From Flavobacterium ichthyis (GTDB lineage: Bacteria > Bacteroidota > Bacteroidia > Flavobacteriales > Flavobacteriaceae), in contig NZ_JAABLM010000006.1 of assembly GCF_009915155.1 (NCBI RefSeq), positions 1 through 64,000 on the forward strand: a stretch of 64,000 bases of DNA, in the 5' to 3' direction. A model generated the notes under the pieces. That model was not told where the DNA came from and searched no databases. It was given only the letters and a program-made list of their open reading frames with translations. How positions within the stretch are numbered: position 1 is the stretch's first letter; every line of letters starts with the position of its first letter. The position numbers and the translations under genes are program-made. Positions 44,374 to 53,946 of this stretch are shown in pieces.

Positions 44374-46908
44374 ATGGCAAAAAATTTAGTAATTGTTGAG
44401 TCGCCTGCCAAGGCAAAAACCATAGAGAAATTTTTAGGAAAAGAGTTTCAAGTAGAATCGAGCTACGGTCACATTGCGGATCTTCCTTCAAAAGAAATTG
44501 GTGTAGATGTAGAACACGGTTTTAAACCTAAATATGAAGTTTCTCCGGATAAAAAAGCTTTGGTGAAAAAACTCAAAGATTTATCAAAAAATGCCGAAAC
44601 GGTTTGGTTGGCAAGTGATGAAGACCGCGAGGGAGAAGCTATTTCTTGGCACTTGGCGGAAGAATTAAAACTGGATAAAAAACGCACCAAACGTATTGTG
44701 TTTCATGAAATTACTAAATCTGCTATTCAAAAAGCAATCGAAAATCCACGTGATATCAATTATGATTTAGTAGATGCACAACAAGCAAGACGGGTTTTAG
44801 ATCGTTTAGTAGGTTATGAGCTTTCTCCTGTTTTATGGCGAAAAATTAAAGGCGGACTCTCGGCTGGACGGGTTCAGTCGGTTTCGGTAAGATTAATTGT
44901 GGAACGCGAACGCGAAATCCAGAATTTCAATGCCGTTGCCACATATTCGGTTACAGCAGAATTTTCAAATGAAGCGGGTAAGACGTTTAAAGCAAAACTT
45001 CCAAAAAATTTTAATACTAAAAAAGAAGCTGAGGATTTTTTGCAAAAAAATATAGGATCAACTTATAAAGTAGCGGATCTCGAGACAAAACCTACCAAAA
45101 AATCGCCAGCAGCACCTTTCACAACTTCTACATTACAACAGGAAGCCGCTAGGAAATTATACCTTCCGGTTGGGATTACCATGCAATTGGCACAAAGGTT
45201 ATATGAAGCCGGTTTGATCACTTATATGAGAACCGATAGTGTAAATCTTTCACAAGAGGCGATGAATGCTGCACAAGCCGAAATTGTTCGTTCTTACGGA
45301 AAAGAATTTTCTAAACCTCGAAATTTTACCACAAAAAGTAAAGGAGCTCAAGAAGCACACGAGGCTATCCGTCCTACGGATATGTCGCTTCATACGGTAA
45401 ATGTGGATCGTGATCAGGCGCGTTTGTATGATTTAATTTGGAAAAGAACTTTAGCTTCGCAAATGGCTGATGCCGAATTAGAACGTACCAATGTGAAGAT
45501 TGAAGCCAATAATCATCCCGAAATTTTTTCTGCTACGGGAGAAGTGTTGCTTTTTGAAGGTTTCTTAAAAGTGTATTTGGAAGGAAACGATGATGAAGAT
45601 GAAGAGCAAGAAGGGATGCTTCCGGCTTTAAAAATTAGTGAAAAATTGCTCAATAGTTATATCACGGCAACCGAAAGATATTCTCGTCCGCCTTCAAGAT
45701 ACACCGAAGCTTCTTTGGTAAAAAAATTAGAAGAATTAGGAATTGGCCGTCCTTCAACATATGCACCAACAATTTCTACCATTATCAACAGAAATTATGT
45801 AGAAAAAGGTAGTTTGGAAGGTGTTGAAAGAAATTACACACAATTAACATTGGAATCTGGAAAGTTACGTGAAAAATTGCTGACTGAAACAACTGGTTCT
45901 GATAAAGGAAAGTTGGTTCCAACGGATATTGGGACGATTGTTACGGACTTTCTGGTGAAAAATTTCGAACGAATTTTAGATTATAATTTTACTGCAAAAG
46001 TTGAGCAGGATTTTGATGAAATTGCCGAAGGAAACATGAATTGGGCAAAAATGATGCAGGAATTTTATAACGAATTTCATCCTACGGTAAAAGATGTTGA
46101 AGCCAATGCCGAAAGAGAATCAGGCGAGAGAATTTTAGGAAAAGACCCGAAAACCGGGAAACCAGTCAGTGTTCGTTTAGGGAAATTTGGTCCGATGGCA
46201 CAAATTGGCGAACCAGATGACGAAGAAAAATCTTTTGCCAGCTTAAAATCTGACCAAAATATCGGCACGATTACTTTAGAAGAAGCCTTAAATTTATTTT
46301 TGCTACCTAAAAATTTAGGAACACATAAAGGAGAGGAAGTGGAAGTGAACAACGGCCGTTTTGGTCCTTACGTGCGGTTTGGTAAAACATTTATTTCGTT
46401 GCCGAAAGGCGAAGATCCTTTGGATGTAACTTTTGAACGTGCCAAAGAATTGATTGCCGAAAAAGAGCAAGCCGATGCACCAATTGCTACTTATAAAAAT
46501 GAACCCGTTCAAAAGGGAGTGGGGCGTTTTGGACCTTTTATCAAATGGAACGGCATGTTTATCAACGTGAATAAGAAATATAACTTTGATAATCTTTCTC
46601 AAACGGATATTATTGAATTAATTGAAGATAAACTGCAAAAAGATATCGATAAAGTGATTCATCATTGGGAAGATGAAGGAATTAAGGTTGAAAAAGCGCG
46701 TTGGGGAAGATCGGTGATTACTAAGGGGAAAATTAAAATTGAGTTGAGTAAAGACGTTGATGCAACTGCCATGACGCTTGATGAGATTAAAGATTTGATT
46801 GAGAAAAAAACGCCGGCAAAAAAAACAGCAGCAAAAAAAACAACGGCAAAAAAAACAACCGAAACAAAATCTGCAGCTAAGAAAAAAACTACTGCTAAAA
46901 AGAAATAA
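44374..46908 (+). CDS. topA: DNA topoisomerase I with a Lys/Ala-rich tail
   Basis: An 844-residue type IA topoisomerase that relaxes negative supercoils. The TOPRIM domain begins NLVIVESPAKAKTIEKFLG with ASDEDREGEAISWHL, and the active-site tyrosine is Tyr284 in TYMRTDSVNLS. In place of zinc fingers the C-terminus has repeated TopA-type units (VSVRLGKFGPMAQIG, VNNGRFGPYVRFG, KGVGRFGPFIKW). The last 40 residues are Lys/Ala/Thr repeats like those of histone H1, probably a DNA-binding tail. Confidence 0.96.
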   Translation: MAKNLVIVESPAKAKTIEKFLGKEFQVESSYGHIADLPSKEIGVDVEHGFKPKYEVSPDKKALVKKLKDLSKNAETVWLASDEDREGEAISWHLAEELKLDKKRTKRIVFHEITKSAIQKAIENPRDINYDLVDAQQARRVLDRLVGYELSPVLWRKIKGGLSAGRVQSVSVRLIVEREREIQNFNAVATYSVTAEFSNEAGKTFKAKLPKNFNTKKEAEDFLQKNIGSTYKVADLETKPTKKSPAAPFTTSTLQQEAARKLYLPVGITMQLAQRLYEAGLITYMRTDSVNLSQEAMNAAQAEIVRSYGKEFSKPRNFTTKSKGAQEAHEAIRPTDMSLHTVNVDRDQARLYDLIWKRTLASQMADAELERTNVKIEANNHPEIFSATGEVLLFEGFLKVYLEGNDDEDEEQEGMLPALKISEKLLNSYITATERYSRPPSRYTEASLVKKLEELGIGRPSTYAPTISTIINRNYVEKGSLEGVERNYTQLTLESGKLREKLLTETTGSDKGKLVPTDIGTIVTDFLVKNFERILDYNFTAKVEQDFDEIAEGNMNWAKMMQEFYNEFHPTVKDVEANAERESGERILGKDPKTGKPVSVRLGKFGPMAQIGEPDDEEKSFASLKSDQNIGTITLEEALNLFLLPKNLGTHKGEEVEVNNGRFGPYVRFGKTFISLPKGEDPLDVTFERAKELIAEKEQADAPIATYKNEPVQKGVGRFGPFIKWNGMFINVNKKYNFDNLSQTDIIELIEDKLQKDIDKVIHHWEDEGIKVEKARWGRSVITKGKIKIELSKDVDATAMTLDEIKDLIEKKTPAKKTAAKKTTAKKTTETKSAAKKKTTAKKK

Positions 46909-46911
46909 CAA

Positions 46912-48060
46912 ATGGAATTCGATTTTCTTTCACCGCTTGATTCGGAAACTGTCGCAACCATTAAAAACTTGACTTCGCAACATCTGGGAAGTAAAGTGGT
47001 TTTACATACTGATGAAGATTTTCCGGATTTGAATAAAATAAAAATTGCCATTTTTGGCGTTAAGGAAAATCGAGGCGCACATTTAGAGCACGAAAACACC
47101 AAGTTGTCGCACATTAGAAAAGAATTTTATAGTCTTTTTCCAGGAAATTGGGAGGCTTCAATTGCTGACTTAGGGAATATTTTGCCCGGAAATTCTGTAG
47201 AAGATACTTATTTTGCTGTAAAAACAACAGTAGCATTTCTTCTTAAAAATAAAATTATCCCGATTATTATTGGTGGTTCGCAAGATTTGACGTATCCCAT
47301 TTACAGAGGTTTTGATCAATTAGAACAAATGGTGAATTTAGTGGCTATTGATAGTAAATTTGATTTCGGAAAAGCAGAAAAGTTAACTTCTAATTCGTAT
47401 TTGACAAAAATAATAGTCGAAGAGCCAAATAATCTGTTTAACTTTAGTAATGTAGGTTATCAAACCTACTACAACTCGCAAGAAGAAATCGACCTGACCG
47501 AAAAATTATTTTTTGACGCTTATCGTTTGGGAGAAGTTTCCAGTAATATCTCTATTGCAGAGCCTGTTTTTCGTGATGCCGATATTGTGAGTTTAGATTT
47601 AACGTCAGTAAAATCTTGTGATTCGGGTAATTTTGTTACATTTACACCCAACGGATTTAATGGAAAAGAGATATGTTCTTTAGCCAGATATGCCGGAATT
47701 AGTGATAAAGTTTCGGTTTTTGGTATATTTAATCATAATAATTCAAAACAAGAAGCTGTATTAATTGCGCAGATCTTGTGGTATTTTATCGAAGGTTACC
47801 ATTATCGGTCTAATGAATATCCTTTCGGAACCAGAGACCATTACACCAAGTATATTGTTCCTTTGGACGAAGAAGAATTAGTTTTTTACAAAAGCAATAA
47901 GACAGAAAGATGGTGGATTGAAATACCTTTTCTTTCAAATGTTAATAATAAATTAAAAAGAAATACGTTATTACCTTGCACACATGAAGATTATTTAGGT
48001 GCATGCTCGGCTGAAATCCCGGAAAGATGGTGGAAAGCTCAGCGAAAAAACGTAGTTTAA
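46912..48060 (+). CDS. Arginase-fold protein with degenerate metal site, upstream of gldK
   Basis: A 382-residue protein that follows the arginase/agmatinase/formiminoglutamase fold in order, but its metal ligands are altered. The GGDH segment reads GGSQDL, the DAHxD segment reads DSKFD, and the SxDxDxxDP segment reads SLDLTSVKS. Both histidines and at least one aspartate are therefore missing, so hydrolase activity is unlikely. Databases often label such proteins formimidoylglutamase. It starts three bases after topA and precedes gldKLMN, which suggests a role linked to type IX secretion or gliding rather than histidine breakdown; that link is inference. Confidence 0.8.
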   Translation: MEFDFLSPLDSETVATIKNLTSQHLGSKVVLHTDEDFPDLNKIKIAIFGVKENRGAHLEHENTKLSHIRKEFYSLFPGNWEASIADLGNILPGNSVEDTYFAVKTTVAFLLKNKIIPIIIGGSQDLTYPIYRGFDQLEQMVNLVAIDSKFDFGKAEKLTSNSYLTKIIVEEPNNLFNFSNVGYQTYYNSQEEIDLTEKLFFDAYRLGEVSSNISIAEPVFRDADIVSLDLTSVKSCDSGNFVTFTPNGFNGKEICSLARYAGISDKVSVFGIFNHNNSKQEAVLIAQILWYFIEGYHYRSNEYPFGTRDHYTKYIVPLDEEELVFYKSNKTERWWIEIPFLSNVNNKLKRNTLLPCTHEDYLGACSAEIPERWWKAQRKNVV

Positions 48061-48227
48061 CGGAATAGATTGTCGGCATAAAAACCTTAAATATTTTTTT
48101 TAACAAAAGTTTATTTAAATATTATAGTTTGATTAAGCAATTTTTGAAAAAAAAATTGCTTTTTAAAAAAATTATAGATAGGTTTACGCCCTTAAAAATT
48201 AAAGAATTTATAATAACCCAAATTTAT

Positions 48228-49598
48228 ATGAAGAAGTTCATTGCATTTGCAGCATTAGCGTCAATTTTATCCAGCTGTGGCTCCAGCGATAAAGGGGAAT
48301 TGGTAGGTGTTAAAGGCAAAAAGTGGCATCCGGAGAAACCCTACGGCATGACCTTAGTTCCTGGAGGTGCTTTTATAATGGGTAAATCGGATGACGATTT
48401 AGCTAACGTGCAGGATGCTCCAACCAAAACGGTTACCGTTCGTGCTTTTTACATGGATGAAACCGAGATTACAAATAGCGAATACAAGCAATTTGTAGAA
48501 TGGGTAAAAGATTCTACAATCAGAATGCGTTTGGCAATAGCCGCCGAAGATTTCGGTCAAACGGCTGGAAGCGGTGGAATTGGTGAATTTGCATTTGATG
48601 ATACAGATCCTGCAACAATGTCTCCTTACGACAAATATATGTATGAAAATTACTATAGTTTAGGTACAGGTGATGATCCGTATGCGGGAAGAAAAATCAA
48701 TAAAAAGGCTAAATTAATCACTGATCCTCAAAAATATCCGGATGAATATTATGTTGAGGTGATGGATTCAATGTATTTGCCTGCAGCAGAATCGTATAAT
48801 GGTTTAAGAACAATTGATGTTTCTAAATTGAAATTCCGTTATTCTGAAGTAAACCTTAACGAAGCTGTTAAAGTAAAAGGAAGAAAAGATTTCTACAAAA
48901 AAACTGAGCCAATAGAAATTTATCCTGATACAACCGTTTGGATTAAAGACTTTGCTTATTCTTACAATGAGCCAATGCATAATGATTATTTTTGGCATCA
49001 AGCGTATGACGATTATCCAGTTGTGGGTGTAAGTCATAAACAAGCGAAAGCTTTTTGTGCTTGGAGAACGCTTTATAAAAATGCATTCATCAAATCAAAG
49101 AAAAAAGGTAGAAACCAAATCAACTCTTTCCGTTTACCAAGTGAAGCAGAATGGGAATATGCTGCAAGAGGTGGTCTAGAGTCAGGAACTTTCCCTTGGG
49201 GTGGTCCATACGCTAAAAACGACAGAGGTTGTTTCTTGGCAAACTTTAAACCAAACCGTGGAGATTATGCGGCAGATGGTGCTTTATATACAGTAGAAGC
49301 AAAATCTTATGATCCGAACGATTATAATCTTTACAATATGGCTGGTAACGTAGCAGAATGGACAAATACTTCTTACGATGCTGCAGCTTATGAATATGTT
49401 TCAACCATGAACCCGAATATCCCAGATGTAAAAAACCAACGTAAAGTGATACGTGGTGGCTCTTGGAAAGATGTTGCTTATTTCTTACAAGTTAGTACTC
49501 GTGATTTTGAATACGCAGATTCTGCCAGAAGCTTTATCGGTTTCAGAACAGTTCAAGATTACATGGGAACTCAAAACACAGGAAACACAGCACGATAA
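48228..49598 (+). CDS. gldK: Type IX secretion lipoprotein GldK
   Basis: A 456-residue lipoprotein with lipobox LSSCG (Cys17) and a formylglycine-generating-enzyme-like (sulfatase-modifying) domain: LVPGGAFIMGKSDDD, FRLPSEAEWEYAARGG, and VIRGGSWKDVAYFLQ. GldK (PorK) forms a ring with GldN on the periplasmic side of the outer membrane in the type IX secretion system. The enzymatic cysteines of true FGEs are not evident. The ATG at 48228 gives the lipoprotein signal; the in-frame extension upstream to 48129 is AT-rich and lacks it. Confidence 0.96.
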   Translation: MKKFIAFAALASILSSCGSSDKGELVGVKGKKWHPEKPYGMTLVPGGAFIMGKSDDDLANVQDAPTKTVTVRAFYMDETEITNSEYKQFVEWVKDSTIRMRLAIAAEDFGQTAGSGGIGEFAFDDTDPATMSPYDKYMYENYYSLGTGDDPYAGRKINKKAKLITDPQKYPDEYYVEVMDSMYLPAAESYNGLRTIDVSKLKFRYSEVNLNEAVKVKGRKDFYKKTEPIEIYPDTTVWIKDFAYSYNEPMHNDYFWHQAYDDYPVVGVSHKQAKAFCAWRTLYKNAFIKSKKKGRNQINSFRLPSEAEWEYAARGGLESGTFPWGGPYAKNDRGCFLANFKPNRGDYAADGALYTVEAKSYDPNDYNLYNMAGNVAEWTNTSYDAAAYEYVSTMNPNIPDVKNQRKVIRGGSWKDVAYFLQVSTRDFEYADSARSFIGFRTVQDYMGTQNTGNTAR

Positions 49599-49656
49599 TT
49601 TGTAACCAACTTTTAACTATTTATATTTCTTAACTAACTAAAAACTATTATTTATT

Positions 49657-50304
49657 ATGGCAATTTTAAGCAAAAAAGCAATGAACTTCGCTTACGGTAT
49701 GGGTGCAGCAGTTGTAATTATCGGAGCGTTATTCAAAATCACTCACTTTGAAATCGGACCTTTAAATGGAACGTTAATGTTATCGATTGGTTTGATTACT
49801 GAGGCTTTGATCTTTGCTATTTCGGCGTTCGAACCAGTAGATCAAGAATTAGATTGGTCATTGGTATATCCTGAGCTAGCAGGTGGCGAAGCTAAAAAGA
49901 GAGAATTGAAAAAAGAAAACCCTACTGAAGCTCAAGGACTATTATCTCAAAAATTAGACAACTTGTTGAAAGAGGCTAAAATTGACGGTGATTTGATGGC
50001 TTCTTTAGGAAATTCTATCAAAAATTTTGAAGGTGCAGCTAAAAACATGGCGCCAACAGTAGATGCTATCGCTTCTCAAAGAAAATATGCTGACGAAATG
50101 ACTAATGCAGCTGCTTCTCTAGAAGCACTTAATGGTCTTTACAAAGTACAATTGGATAGCGCTTCTAGAAACGCTGAAGCTAACAAAGAAATCGCTGACA
50201 ACGCTGCTAAATTGAAAGAACAAATGCAATTAATGAGCTCTAACATTGCTTCTTTGAACAACGTTTATGGAGGTATGTTATCTGCAATGAGCAACAGAGG
50301 TTAA
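49657..50304 (+). CDS. gldL: Type IX secretion motor protein GldL
   Basis: A 215-residue inner-membrane protein with two helices at about 11-28 and 38-57 and a cytoplasmic, coiled-coil tail. GldL5-GldM2 is the proton-driven motor of the type IX system and gliding. The membrane glutamate reported as essential in Flavobacterium johnsoniae (Glu49) is present at the same number (GLITEALIF). It sits 58 bases after gldK. Confidence 0.96.
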   Translation: MAILSKKAMNFAYGMGAAVVIIGALFKITHFEIGPLNGTLMLSIGLITEALIFAISAFEPVDQELDWSLVYPELAGGEAKKRELKKENPTEAQGLLSQKLDNLLKEAKIDGDLMASLGNSIKNFEGAAKNMAPTVDAIASQRKYADEMTNAAASLEALNGLYKVQLDSASRNAEANKEIADNAAKLKEQMQLMSSNIASLNNVYGGMLSAMSNRG

Positions 50305-50354
50305 TTAGTTTATCACTCAATTATTAATTAAAAAAGTAAACTAATAAACACACA

Positions 50355-51893
50355 ATGGCAGGAGGAAAATTAACCCCTAGACAGAAGATGATTAACCTGA
50401 TGTATCTGGTTTTCATCGCAATGTTGGCAATGAACATGTCGAAAGAAGTTTTATCTGCTTTCGGATTGATGAACGAAAAATTTGAAGTTTCAAATAAATC
50501 AGCTATCGAAAATAACCAATCGATGATGCAGGCTTTAGATGCTAAAGCAAGCGAAGCTGGTGGAGAGTTTGCTGCTGCTGCGGCAACAGCTCATAAAGTG
50601 GAAGCAGCTACTAAAAAATTCTATGATTTCTTAGGAGGTCTAAAAGCGGATGCTTCAAAAGGAACAGATGCTGAAGATGCAACAAACTACGAAATTCAAG
50701 ATAAAGCTGACAACTTAGACAATGCTTTATTCGTTGGAGATAATTATACTCCAAGAGGAAATGCAGTTATCGCAGCTATCGAAAGTTACAAAGCAGAAAT
50801 GAAAGCTGCTTTAGGAACTGAAAAAAAATATGCAGCAATTTTAAAACAAGTTGACGAAACTTTCAGCACTGCTGATGTTGCCAACAGAGAAGGTATTAAA
50901 GTCAAATTTTTAGATTACCACTTTAAAGGATATCCTCAGGTAGCTTCAGTTGCGAAGATTTCTGCTTGGCAAAACGATGCTAAAAAAGCGGAAACTGATG
51001 TAATCAATGCTGCTTTAGGTAAAGCTGCGGTTCAAGCGGCTTCTTACAGCAACTACCAAGCGATTGTTGTTTTAGACAAAAATGCTTATTTCCAAGGTGA
51101 AGCGGTAACTGGTAAAGTAGTGTTAGGTCGATATGACGAAAATACTAAACCAACTTCTTTCCAAGGTCCTGGAAAACTAGAAAACGGGCAAGCTGTAATT
51201 AGAATGACTGCAGGTGGTATTGGAGAACAAAACATTAACGGTCAATTTACTTTCGTGGAAGATGGAAAAACTATTCCGTTGAAATTCCAAGGAAAATACG
51301 TAGTAGTTCCGCGTCCAAACTCAGCTACTATTTCTGCTGATAAAATGAACGTGGTGTACCGTGGTGTTGATAACCCAATTACAATTTCATTTGCTGGTAT
51401 TTCTGACAACAATGTAAATGCATCTGCAGCTGGATTAAGCAAGGCTGGTGGTTCAGGGAAATATATAATGAGACCTGGAGCAGGACGTGAAGTTGTAATT
51501 AATGTTACAGGTAAAATGTCTGACGGTAAAACAGCAAGTGATAAAAAACTTTTCCGCATCAAAAATATTCCTGGACCAACAGGTGCTTTAAGAGGTAAAG
51601 AAACAGGTACCGTTAAAGGTCCAAAATCTAACCTTGAAGTACAAACTGTAAATGCAATTTTGGAGGATTTTGATTTTGATGTAAACCTAGATGTGGTTGG
51701 ATTTAATATTAAAGTTCCTGGACAGCCTACTATCGTTGTTTCTGGTAATAAGTTAGACGCTCGTGCTAAGGCTGCTGTTCAAAAAGCAAGTAGAGGTGAT
51801 GTTGTAGTGATTTCTGAAATCAAGACAAAATTAGTAGGAAGTACAATCATGTTGCCTAAAACAGCACCGGTTGCATACGAAATCACACAATAA
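50355..51893 (+). CDS. gldM: Type IX secretion motor protein GldM
   Basis: A 512-residue protein with one N-terminal membrane helix at about 13-30 (MINLMYLVFIAMLAMNM) and a long periplasmic part of four beta/helical domains that reaches the GldK/GldN ring. Arg9 in GGKLTPRQKM corresponds to the membrane-border arginine described as pairing with GldL Glu49. Length and order match the family. Confidence 0.96.
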   Translation: MAGGKLTPRQKMINLMYLVFIAMLAMNMSKEVLSAFGLMNEKFEVSNKSAIENNQSMMQALDAKASEAGGEFAAAAATAHKVEAATKKFYDFLGGLKADASKGTDAEDATNYEIQDKADNLDNALFVGDNYTPRGNAVIAAIESYKAEMKAALGTEKKYAAILKQVDETFSTADVANREGIKVKFLDYHFKGYPQVASVAKISAWQNDAKKAETDVINAALGKAAVQAASYSNYQAIVVLDKNAYFQGEAVTGKVVLGRYDENTKPTSFQGPGKLENGQAVIRMTAGGIGEQNINGQFTFVEDGKTIPLKFQGKYVVVPRPNSATISADKMNVVYRGVDNPITISFAGISDNNVNASAAGLSKAGGSGKYIMRPGAGREVVINVTGKMSDGKTASDKKLFRIKNIPGPTGALRGKETGTVKGPKSNLEVQTVNAILEDFDFDVNLDVVGFNIKVPGQPTIVVSGNKLDARAKAAVQKASRGDVVVISEIKTKLVGSTIMLPKTAPVAYEITQ

Positions 51894-51942
51894 TTTATTA
51901 AAGTTTGAGTTATACACTCTAAAGACTAATAAGATTAAAAAA

Positions 51943-52830
51943 ATGAATTGGAGAAAATTTTCATTAATGATTGCATTCGGTTTAGTTACCGCAACTGGTT
52001 TTGCACAGTCAAACTTACTTAATGCAAAAACTCCTGAGGATATCGGGAAAAAAACTGCCGCTCAATTAGAGTCGGATAACGACAAGCCACTTCCGTATGG
52101 ATATGTTCACGATCGTGATGTATTAATGGGAAAAATGGTTTGGGAGTTTGTTGATCTTGACGAGAGAATCAATTTTCCAATGTATTTTCCGGTTGAAGGA
52201 AATCTTGGGGAAGGCAGAAAGTCATTGTACCAAACATTGGTTGACGGTATGAAAGATGGTACAATTACTGAAGTTTATGATGACAGTTATTTTATTACTA
52301 AAAAGACACTTAGGGACATCGAGATGTCAATGTCTAAAATTGATACTTCGGATGCTGGACGTGAACAATACAATGCTGGTGAACAAATTTCAGAAGAATA
52401 TATTGTTCGAACTGATATTCTTCCGGCTGATGTTAAAGGGTATAAAATCAAAGGATACTGGTATTTTGACAAACGTCAAGGTGAATTGAAATACCGTATG
52501 CAAGGAATTTGTCCTGTAGTTCCAGATGTTTATACAATGGGTTCTGAAGAAGAAGATTTAATCGAATTGTTTTGGGTTTATTTCCCAGCTGTAAGAGATG
52601 TCTTGCATGAAGGAAAAGCTTTCAACAACAAAAATTCTGCAATGCCAATTACTTTTGACCACTTGCTAAATTCAAGACGTTTTAACGCTACAATTTACAA
52701 GGTTGAAAACGTAATGGGCGACAGACAAATTGAAGAATACATCAAAGACAACGCACAAATGCAGTTGCTCGAGTCTGAACGAATCAAAGATAATATCCGC
52801 AATTTCGAACAAGATATGTGGAATTATTAA
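51943..52830 (+). CDS. gldN: Type IX secretion protein GldN
   Basis: A 295-residue periplasmic protein with signal peptide MNWRKFSLMIAFGLVTATGF and the family pattern RDVLMGKMVWEFVDLDERIN and GICPVVPDVYTMG. It forms the periplasmic ring with GldK. The ATG at 51943 gives the signal peptide; an earlier start at 51871 would overlap gldM and lies outside family length. A terminator follows after 25 bases, closing the gldKLMN operon. Confidence 0.96.
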   Translation: MNWRKFSLMIAFGLVTATGFAQSNLLNAKTPEDIGKKTAAQLESDNDKPLPYGYVHDRDVLMGKMVWEFVDLDERINFPMYFPVEGNLGEGRKSLYQTLVDGMKDGTITEVYDDSYFITKKTLRDIEMSMSKIDTSDAGREQYNAGEQISEEYIVRTDILPADVKGYKIKGYWYFDKRQGELKYRMQGICPVVPDVYTMGSEEEDLIELFWVYFPAVRDVLHEGKAFNNKNSAMPITFDHLLNSRRFNATIYKVENVMGDRQIEEYIKDNAQMQLLESERIKDNIRNFEQDMWNY

Positions 52831-52855
52831 TCAAAATTTTCTCCAATTACAACGT

Positions 52856-52886
52856 AAAACTCCTGCTTAACAGCGGGAGTTTTTTA
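52856..52886 (+). terminator. Terminator of the gldKLMN operon
   Basis: AAAACTCCTGC pairs with GCGGGAGTTTTT (one G-T pair) and ends in a T run, which also forms part of the next gene's promoter region. Confidence 0.85.
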
Positions 52887-52892
52887 TTTTTG
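52885..52892 (+). promoter_or_regulatory. -7 promoter box of the FAD oxidoreductase, leaderless spacing
   Basis: TATTTTTG matches TAnnTTTG, overlaps the T run of the preceding terminator and ends four bases before the ATG at 52897, predicting a leaderless mRNA. Confidence 0.5.
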
Positions 52893-52896
52893 TATT

Positions 52897-53946
52897 ATGA
52901 TCGATTATATAATTGTGGGTTCGGGTTTGGCAGGAATATCGTTCGCCGAAACCGCGCTTCAAAATAATAAAACCATTATTCTGTTTGATAATCATTCGCA
53001 GAATTCCTCTACCGTTGCCGGTGGAATGTACAATGCTGTTATTTTAAAAAGATATACAAAAGCATGGAAAGCAAGCGAACAATTGCAATTATTGGATTCG
53101 TTTTATGAAGCTGTTGAAAATAGGATAGGAACAAAAGTCAATATCCCCATTCGGATTTTTAGAAAAATATTTTCAGCCGAAGAACAAAATGATTTCATCC
53201 ATGCAAGTGACAAACGTGACCTCGAGGACTTTCTTTCGCCAGAAATTGTTCACAAAAATTATAACGGAATTACAGCTCCTTTTGGTTTTGGTGAAATCTT
53301 GAAAACCGGATATGTTGATACCGCTTTGTTACTTAAAAAATATCAAAGTTGGCTCAAAGAAAATAATTTCCTTCAAGAAAATTCTTTTCAATTTTCCGAA
53401 TTGCAAATTTTTCCCGACTACGTTCAATACCAGAATATTCAGGCGAAAAATATTGTGTTTGCAGAAGGTTTCGGGGTGGTAAACAATCCTTTTTTTAATA
53501 ATTTACCCATTGTAGGAACCAAAGGCGAATTACTTTTAGTCAAAATTCCAAACCTCAATCTCGATGCGGTTATCAAATCTTCCGTTTTTATCATGCCTTT
53601 GGGAAACGATTTGTACAAAGTTGGCGCTACTTACAATTGGGACGACAAAACGAACGAACCAACGGTTGAAGGAAAAAAAGAATTGATGGAAAGTTTAAAA
53701 TCCATCGTTTCATTAGATTTTGAAATCGTGGACCATGTAGCCGGAATTCGCCCGACTACCAAAGATAGAAAACCTTTGGCAGGAACGCATCCAAAACATG
53801 CAAACGTGCATATCTTAAACGGTTTGGGAACAAGAGGTGTGATGATTGGACCGCATTTGGCGCTTCAACTTTATAATTCCATCGAAAAAAATATTGAAAT
53901 TGATATTGAAGCCAATATCAAAAGATTCAAGAAAATTATTTGGTAG
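52897..53946 (+). CDS. FAD-dependent oxidoreductase, D-amino acid oxidase (DAO) family
   Basis: A 349-residue flavoprotein. The FAD-binding Rossmann motif is IVGSGLAGIS at about 6-15, followed by SSTVAGGMYNAV and the C-terminal flavin motif GIRPTTKDRKPLAG and LNGLGTRGVMIGP. The family oxidises amines and amino acids such as glycine or D-amino acids; the substrate is not decided. It is convergent with the DUF983 gene and abuts it. Confidence 0.88.
   Translation: MIDYIIVGSGLAGISFAETALQNNKTIILFDNHSQNSSTVAGGMYNAVILKRYTKAWKASEQLQLLDSFYEAVENRIGTKVNIPIRIFRKIFSAEEQNDFIHASDKRDLEDFLSPEIVHKNYNGITAPFGFGEILKTGYVDTALLLKKYQSWLKENNFLQENSFQFSELQIFPDYVQYQNIQAKNIVFAEGFGVVNNPFFNNLPIVGTKGELLLVKIPNLNLDAVIKSSVFIMPLGNDLYKVGATYNWDDKTNEPTVEGKKELMESLKSIVSLDFEIVDHVAGIRPTTKDRKPLAGTHPKHANVHILNGLGTRGVMIGPHLALQLYNSIEKNIEIDIEANIKRFKKIIW

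Noticed and set aside
46662..47114. Minus-strand frame across the topA tail and the next gene
   Set aside because: It is the reverse reading of Lys-rich codons and yields Phe/Cys-rich sequence; both plus-strand genes are real.
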